DNA from: Collinsella aerofaciens
GTDB lineage: Bacteria > Actinomycetota > Coriobacteriia > Coriobacteriales > Coriobacteriaceae
Assembly: GCA_008671135.1 (NCBI GenBank)
Contig: RQAP01000023.1
Coordinates: forward strand, 1-54,637
Length of the DNA: 54,637 bases
Reading direction: 5' to 3'
How positions within the stretch are numbered: the first letter of the stretch is position 1; each line of letters opens with the position of its first letter. The position numbers were made by a program, and so were the translations under genes. The notes below the pieces were generated by a model, which was given only the letters and a program-made list of their open reading frames with translations, was not told the origin of the DNA and searched no databases. Of the stretch, positions 51,345-54,637 are shown in pieces.

Positions 51345-51365
51345 TTTCTTTTTCGGAGAGTCTGC

Positions 51366-51746
51366 ATGAATTCTAAAAATGTCTTTTTGACAAACTCGTT
51401 CTACAAAGAGCATCCAAACCATCTAGTCTGCTCTTTATACTCGGATATAAACACTAAGGAGGTAGACGTGTTTTGGAGCTATGTTCAGCTTGATGACGGC
51501 ACTCAGTTTGCCTACTCAGAGACAAGAGATGACGGGACCGTTCGCGTAGCCGTCGAGCGTCCGGTTGACCTTGGCTTTGACCATGCAGAATGCTTCTTGC
51601 CTGCGGTTAATTGGTTCAATGTCGAAGGATTTTCTATTGACGATCTGGATTTTTTGACCGAGTTCGTTAGATCAAACGCCCCATTTATCTTCGAGCTTGC
51701 AGAGCGGCAAAAAGCCGGACCGGCGGTTTCGGCGCTGGCCCCCTGA
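51366..51746 (+). CDS. Unknown 126-residue protein
   Basis: I do not recognise this small soluble protein. It starts MNSKNVFLTNSFYKEHPNHL (GGAGAG upstream of ATG 51366). It has a beta-strand-rich centre (EVDVFWSYVQLDDGTQFAYS) and ends with an acidic helix (SIDDLDFLTEFVRSNAPFIF). It lies 22 nt after repeat copy 1 and 27 nt before the nucleotidyltransferase gene on the same strand, so the three may form one operon. A role in a toxin-antitoxin-like unit is possible but unproven. Confidence 0.6.
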   Translation: MNSKNVFLTNSFYKEHPNHLVCSLYSDINTKEVDVFWSYVQLDDGTQFAYSETRDDGTVRVAVERPVDLGFDHAECFLPAVNWFNVEGFSIDDLDFLTEFVRSNAPFIFELAERQKAGPAVSALAP

Positions 51747-51773
51747 CGTCTACTGTTGAACGGCAAATAACCC

Positions 51774-52073
51774 ATGATTACGCCTACCGACATATCCACC
51801 GCCGCCTCCCGCGTGCTTGCTCAATACGACGTCAGCGAAGCATATTTATTTGGCTCGTTTGCCCGAGGCGAGCAAACGCCCAATAGCGATATTGACTTGC
51901 GCCTAGTCTGCGGCAACGCCATGACGTTCGGCACGCTTTACGAACTCTCCCATGAGCTCGAGAGGGAACTTGGGCGAAAGGTTGAAATCGTCACCAACCC
52001 ACCAGAGCACATGCGCCCAGCATTCCGCAAAAGCATCAAGCAGGAAGAGATACGCCTTTATGTCTCAACATAA
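51774..52073 (+). CDS. Minimal nucleotidyltransferase (MNT/MntA-like)
   Basis: A 99-residue nucleotidyltransferase-fold protein. The signature is AYLFGSFARGEQTPNSDIDL near residues 23-42, the GSxARG and SDxDL motifs that bind ATP and metal. MntA-type proteins act as antitoxins by adenylylating HEPN toxins such as HepT. Here no HEPN gene is adjacent. The next gene, overlapping by 14 nt, encodes a short RelB-like protein instead. The small size and the complete catalytic motif suggest that it is active. Confidence 0.85.
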   Translation: MITPTDISTAASRVLAQYDVSEAYLFGSFARGEQTPNSDIDLRLVCGNAMTFGTLYELSHELERELGRKVEIVTNPPEHMRPAFRKSIKQEEIRLYVST

Positions 52074-52248
52074 ACGAAACGATGAGCTTACGGATACAAC
52101 CCTACAGCCCTGTCCTCCCAAAGAACCTAACGCCGAAAGCCTAAAGGCCATCCGCGAAGGGGATGCGTTCTTTGCCAGTGGAGAACTAGGTCGTTTCGAC
52201 AACTCCGCCAACCTTATCAATGCAGCTCTAAATGCCCCTGAAATGTGA
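52060..52248 (+). CDS. RelB/DinJ-like antitoxin C-terminal domain protein
   Basis: A 62-residue protein whose second half (PKEPNAESLKAIREGDAFFA, ELGRFDNSANLINAAL) resembles the C-terminal, toxin-binding part of RelB/DinJ antitoxins. It lacks the N-terminal ribbon-helix-helix DNA-binding part. ATG 52060 lies inside the nucleotidyltransferase gene (14-nt overlap), so the two are coupled. No RelE/YafQ toxin follows. A strong terminator lies 47 nt downstream, so the operon ends here. Confidence 0.55.
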   Translation: MSQHKRNDELTDTTLQPCPPKEPNAESLKAIREGDAFFASGELGRFDNSANLINAALNAPEM

Positions 52249-52294
52249 GAAAACTCAATCACCAAAGAGACGGCCGTCTTGGAGGTGCCAGATC

Positions 52295-52320
52295 GGCGAG
52301 GTACGTACCTCGCCATTTTT
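52295..52320 (+). terminator. Perfect-palindrome terminator of the MNT operon
   Basis: A 20-bp perfect palindrome ggcgaggtacgtacctcgcc is followed by ATTTTT. It lies 47 nt past the RelB-like stop. Confidence 0.75.
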
Positions 52321-52445
52321 GTCCTTCGACGGATAGCGGTACTATCCAGCCTTCTGGCATATCCCGAGAGCCGACGAGCGCGACCGTGTGACTTCTGGGT
52401 TTGCCTTGCAGCTCTTCCCATTCATTTGTATGCTTGACTTTGATT

Positions 52446-52494
52446 TTGGTCGTAAGGCGCGACCAACGGAATCAAAAGAAAGCCTGCCGAGAAG
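52446..52494 (+). repeat. Structured repeat, copy 2 (first half only)
   Basis: It has TTGGTCG-taaggcg-CGACCAA followed by the linker cggaatcaaaagaaagcc...gagaag. It is exactly 49 nt, like the other copies. It is followed after 3 nt by copy 3 instead of by hairpin two. Confidence 0.65.
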
Positions 52495-52497
52495 ACC

Positions 52498-52577
52498 TTG
52501 GTCGCAGAGCACGACCAACGCAATCAAAACAATGCTCGCGGAGAAGGCGCTTTCAATCGCATTGATTGGAGGCGCCT
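52498..52577 (+). repeat. Structured repeat, copy 3 (full length)
   Basis: It has TTGGTCG-cagagca-CGACCAA, a linker to gagaag (52541-52546), then hairpin two ggcgctttcaatc / gattggaggcgcc. Compared with copy 1, hairpin two keeps pairing although the outer stem bases differ (atgtc/ggcat against ggcgc/gcgcc), which is compensatory change. Confidence 0.65.
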
Positions 52578-52826
52578 CTAATACCAAGAGATATCTACTC
52601 TGCCGGAGAGCCAGGAGCAAAGGTGGCGGTCGAACGCGCCTGATAACGGGTATCGCTCTAACGAAACCAGTACTACGCTTGGATCCAGGACCTCGTTTCC
52701 GGAAGCCGCACGACCAGTGGACTCGCCGAAGAGTTGCGCCGCGGTTGCATTGTGGGCGCGGGCGACCCGTCACCCGTATAGAATCAAAGCATCCGCACGC
52801 CAGCTATGAGATGGATTGGAAGCCAC

Positions 52827-53615
52827 ATGGAGATCCCCAACACCCTGTACAGCAATGTATACGACTTTGCGTTTTGCCCCGAGCCCTGCTACGACCGCTT
52901 GGTCGATCTCGCCGACCCCGAGGACTGGGGTCCCAGCAACCGCATCCTCAAAAACTACCTGTCGTTTTCGTTTAGCCGCGCGGTGTTCTTGACCGAGCGT
53001 GACGTGGACCAGACCGCCCCGTCCAACTTACCGCTGGTGTTCGACGACGACCGTTGCCTATTCAACACCGGCCTGTACACGCGTCGCTACGAGACCATCT
53101 ACGGCCTGTTTGAGCCCAACACCAAGCCCGACGCGCGCCAGCGCTGGTTTTTGAAGGGCTTCTTTAAGGAGAGCGACCCCATGCTGGTCTCGTTTGAGTA
53201 CCTGCCGTGCCGTGTGCGCTTTGCCGAGGACCCCTCCGAGCTGGTCTTTGACTACCGCCTTCCCATCCGCTCCAACATCGACCACATTCTGGGCGACGAG
53301 GAGAACCTTACGCGCATCCCCGCCAGCCTGATGGGGGAGGGCAACTCGCTGCTGCTGCGCCGCGCCTTTGAGGGAGCTGCCGTCGAGGCCGCCCGACGCG
53401 CCGCCGCCAACTACACGCTCGCGGTGCCGCAGTTCTACGGTGGCCGGATCCAGCTGCTCTTGCCGCTGTGCCTGACCGGCGACAAGCCAGAGCTGGCGCT
53501 GACCATCCAGCGCGAGGACGGTTTCTACGCAGCGCGCACCTGCCTCACGCTCGACATGGCCTACAACAACGCGCGACTTATCTGCCGACCCGAAACCTCG
53601 TGGATCAAGCGATAA
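52827..53615 (+). CDS. DUF3825-like protein
   Basis: A 262-residue soluble protein. It starts MEIPNTLYSNVYDFAFCPEP and contains ILKNYLSFSFSRAVFLTERD, CLFNTGLYTRRYETIYGLFE and RWFLKGFFKESDPMLVSFEY. It ends with YGGRIQLLLPLCLTGDKPEL and DMAYNNARLICRPETSWI. The layout matches DUF3825 proteins as I recall them, often found at the end of RNA-binding or nucleic-acid enzymes; the function is unknown. ATG 52827 has GGAAG upstream and is preferred to an in-frame start at 52806. Its GC-rich, core-like codon use marks the end of the variable island. It lies upstream of tRNA-Val. Confidence 0.75.
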   Translation: MEIPNTLYSNVYDFAFCPEPCYDRLVDLADPEDWGPSNRILKNYLSFSFSRAVFLTERDVDQTAPSNLPLVFDDDRCLFNTGLYTRRYETIYGLFEPNTKPDARQRWFLKGFFKESDPMLVSFEYLPCRVRFAEDPSELVFDYRLPIRSNIDHILGDEENLTRIPASLMGEGNSLLLRRAFEGAAVEAARRAAANYTLAVPQFYGGRIQLLLPLCLTGDKPELALTIQREDGFYAARTCLTLDMAYNNARLICRPETSWIKR

Positions 53616-53703
53616 AGGGTGGTTTAGCTGGGGGTTTGTCGGCTGCCCTGATTGCTGCGACGCGGTTTGCGCCCGCGAATTTAAAATCGGAAGCAAAAAG
53701 TTC

Positions 53704-53732
53704 TTGGTAAACCACGCACGGCTATGTTAGTA
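53704..53732 (+). promoter_or_regulatory. Promoter of tRNA-Val
   Basis: TTGGTA (53704-53709), a 17-nt spacer and TTAGTA (53727-53732) lie 22 nt before the tRNA start. Confidence 0.6.
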
Positions 53733-53753
53733 TCTCTTTTGCCGAAAGGCGAC

Positions 53754-53828
53754 GGGCGATTGGCTCAGGGGTAGAGCATATCCTTCACACGGATGGGGTC
53801 ACAAGTTCGAATCTTGTATCGCCCACCA
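53754..53828 (+). tRNA. tRNA-Val (anticodon CAC)
   Basis: The 75 nt form a full cloverleaf with encoded CCA. The acceptor gggcgat pairs with atcgccc. The anticodon loop is ttcacac, giving CAC. The T arm is acaagttcgaatcttgt. A tRNA at the edge of a foreign element suggests that its 3' end may be the integration site. Confidence 0.94.
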
Positions 53829-53838
53829 TCTAAAGCAT

Positions 53839-53869
53839 AGGTCAGAGGTGTTAAACCTCTGACCTTTTT
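53839..53869 (+). terminator. Terminator of tRNA-Val
   Basis: The stem aggtcagaggt / acctctgacct with loop gttaa is followed by TTTTT, 10 nt after the tRNA. Confidence 0.9.
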
Positions 53870-54362
53870 CTTCTTTGACACCAAGGGTGACTCCAAAACG
53901 AATCGTAGTCGTATAAGGCGTCATTTTTTTCGCACCCTTTTTGCTAACGCCATTACATGTTTATTATAAATTAGTTGATTGTCTTGAAAAATGCTTGATT
54001 TGCAGGCATATTCGCAGGTTTGCAGATTGATTTTACTACTCATTTACTACTTTTAATGAATTGAGCCTTGATATGCAAAAAGCACCTGCGGACTGCCGGA
54101 TAGACCGCTGCACCACCTTACGCGGCACGTCGAAAAGAAAAAATAAAATAAGCACCACCTATAAGGCGGCGTTTCTCACTCCTACACAGGAGAACAGGAA
54201 CGCTGCTTTTTTTATGCCCTCATGTTACGCAGTAAGGGCAAACAAAGCCTTGATTTATGCGGCTCTTAGAGTGCGGAAATGAGAAAGACAAGGATTGATA
54301 CCTTTTCCCTCAAAACCGCGTTTCTACTGCGTAACAAATCCAACCAAAGGAGTGATGAAGCT
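53870..54362 (+). other. Low-GC left edge of an integrated element
   Basis: Composition drops sharply after the tRNA-Val terminator. No complete gene is seen in these ~490 bases. They include near-repeats ttgcaggcat and ttcgcaggtttgcag (about 53999-54024), the direct repeat ttactactcatttactac (54035-54052), and a bipartite hairpin with T-run at 54166-54213. An attachment site probably lies within, but I cannot fix it without the other end. Confidence 0.5.
54166..54213 (+). terminator. Bipartite hairpin with T-run (leader attenuator or terminator)
   Basis: The outer stem gcggcgtt / aacgctgc encloses a second stem ctcct / aggag and is followed by seven Ts. It precedes the replication-initiator gene by about 150 nt, as in leader regions of Firmicutes conjugative elements. 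Confidence 0.65.
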
Positions 54363-54637
54363 ATGGCAGTTTTCCGCGTGGAAAAGAACAAAGGTTATAC
54401 AGTTATGAGCAACCACCATTTACGCAACAAGGAACTTTCCCTAAAGGCAAAGGGCTTGTTATCGCAAATGCTCTCACTTCCCGAAGATTGGGACTACACC
54501 CTTGCAGGACTGTCCCTTATCAACCGGGAAAGTATCGACGCTATCCGCACCGCTGTATGGGAGCTTGAAAAAGCCGGATATATCACAAGGCGGCAGGGAC
54601 GCGACGAGAAAGGCAAAATGACCGCTATCGAGTACAC
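54363..54637 (+). CDS. Replication-initiator/HTH protein of a conjugative element (partial)
   Basis: The first 91 codons read MAVFRVEKNKGYTVMSNHHL, RNKELSLKAKGLLSQMLSLP, EDWDYTLAGLSLINRESIDA and IRTAVWELEKAGYITRRQGR. This is the winged-helix N-terminus of RepA_N/DUF6017-type proteins that open conjugative transposons of Firmicutes. AAAGGAG lies about 10 nt before ATG 54363. The gene runs off the window. Its low GC and codon use contrast strongly with the core genes and show recent transfer. It may act in replication of the excised element or as a regulator. Confidence 0.85.
   Translation, partial: MAVFRVEKNKGYTVMSNHHLRNKELSLKAKGLLSQMLSLPEDWDYTLAGLSLINRESIDAIRTAVWELEKAGYITRRQGRDEKGKMTAIEY

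Larger units (their letters stand above)
52249..52826. other. Gap with terminator, repeats and a gene-end fragment
   Basis: It holds the terminator at 52295-52320 and repeat copies 2 and 3 (52446-52577). A frame from about 52664 to 52780 reads RNQYYAWIQDLVSGSRTTSG then LAEELRRGCIVGAGDPSPV and a stop. This looks like the C-terminus of a real protein but has no start, and I do not recognise it. Confidence 0.4.

Noticed and set aside
37741..52073. A MntA-HepT pair made of the HEPN and MNT genes
   Set aside because: They lie 13 kb apart with many unrelated genes between them. Such pairs are normally adjacent.
51266..52577. Type III toxin-antitoxin RNA repeats
   Set aside because: The units are not a clean tandem array directly before a gene, and no ToxN/AbiQ-like protein is recognised.

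Overview
The window is chromosomal DNA from a high-GC, gut-associated actinobacterium, most likely a Collinsella-type member of the Coriobacteriia. Evidence: a GlgC plus GlgD glycogen operon, a priA-def-fmt-rsmB block, LoaP-led polysaccharide genes, and a low-GC Firmicutes-style conjugative element at the right edge. The genus is inferred from gene content and codon use, not from a marker search.

Layout. (1) 1-9,500: housekeeping genes, with metK (-), gltX, priA, def, fmt, rsmB (+) and a small FmdB zinc ribbon (-). Long near-perfect palindromes sit in the gaps. (2) 9,590-24,447: glycogen and maltodextrin metabolism. A GH13 glycosidase fused to 4-alpha-glucanotransferase is followed by glgA, glgD, glgC, glgP and glgB, all on the minus strand. 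GlgA and GlgB carry long Lys/Ala/Thr-rich, histone H1-like C-terminal tails. A divergent HAD phosphatase and a thiamine pyrophosphokinase follow. LacI-type operator-like sites lie upstream of the GH13 fusion and between glgB and the HAD gene. (3) 24,573-36,155: tRNA-Ala(GGC), then a polysaccharide cluster led by a NusG-like antiterminator (LoaP), a priming sugar transferase, an Alg14/Alg13-like pair, several glycosyltransferases, Wzy, Wzx and UDP-glucose dehydrogenase. At least two recombination scars leave fragments of other cluster genes. (4) 36,281-52,320: a mixed-composition defence and accessory island. It holds wreckage of a phase-variable type I hsdS locus, a HEPN-like protein, remnants of a UvrD/GajB-like helicase and of a DUF262/HNH (GmrSD-like) nuclease, a PF10137-type TIR protein next to a short HTH ORF and a KAP P-loop ATPase, an IS256-type transposase remnant, and a SIR2-HerA pair with a translationally coupled third gene of unknown function. 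It then holds a frameshifted LPXTG surface protein, unknown proteins, a minimal nucleotidyltransferase with a RelB-like partner, and a 49-nt structured repeat present three times. (5) 52,827-54,637: a DUF3825-like gene, tRNA-Val(CAC), and the left edge of a low-GC conjugative element that runs off the window with a replication-initiator-type gene.

The glycogen genes form a complete cycle: ADP-glucose synthesis by GlgC/GlgD, elongation by GlgA, branching by GlgB, phosphorolysis by GlgP and oligosaccharide recycling by the GH13-GH77 fusion. The polysaccharide genes make a Wzx/Wzy-dependent, probably uronic-acid-containing, surface polymer. The most interesting candidates for undescribed biology are the third gene coupled to SIR2-HerA, the TIR-HTH-KAP run, the H1-like tails on glycogen enzymes, and the covarying two-hairpin repeat. 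All functional calls come from reading the sequence and from recalled family motifs; no database search was run.
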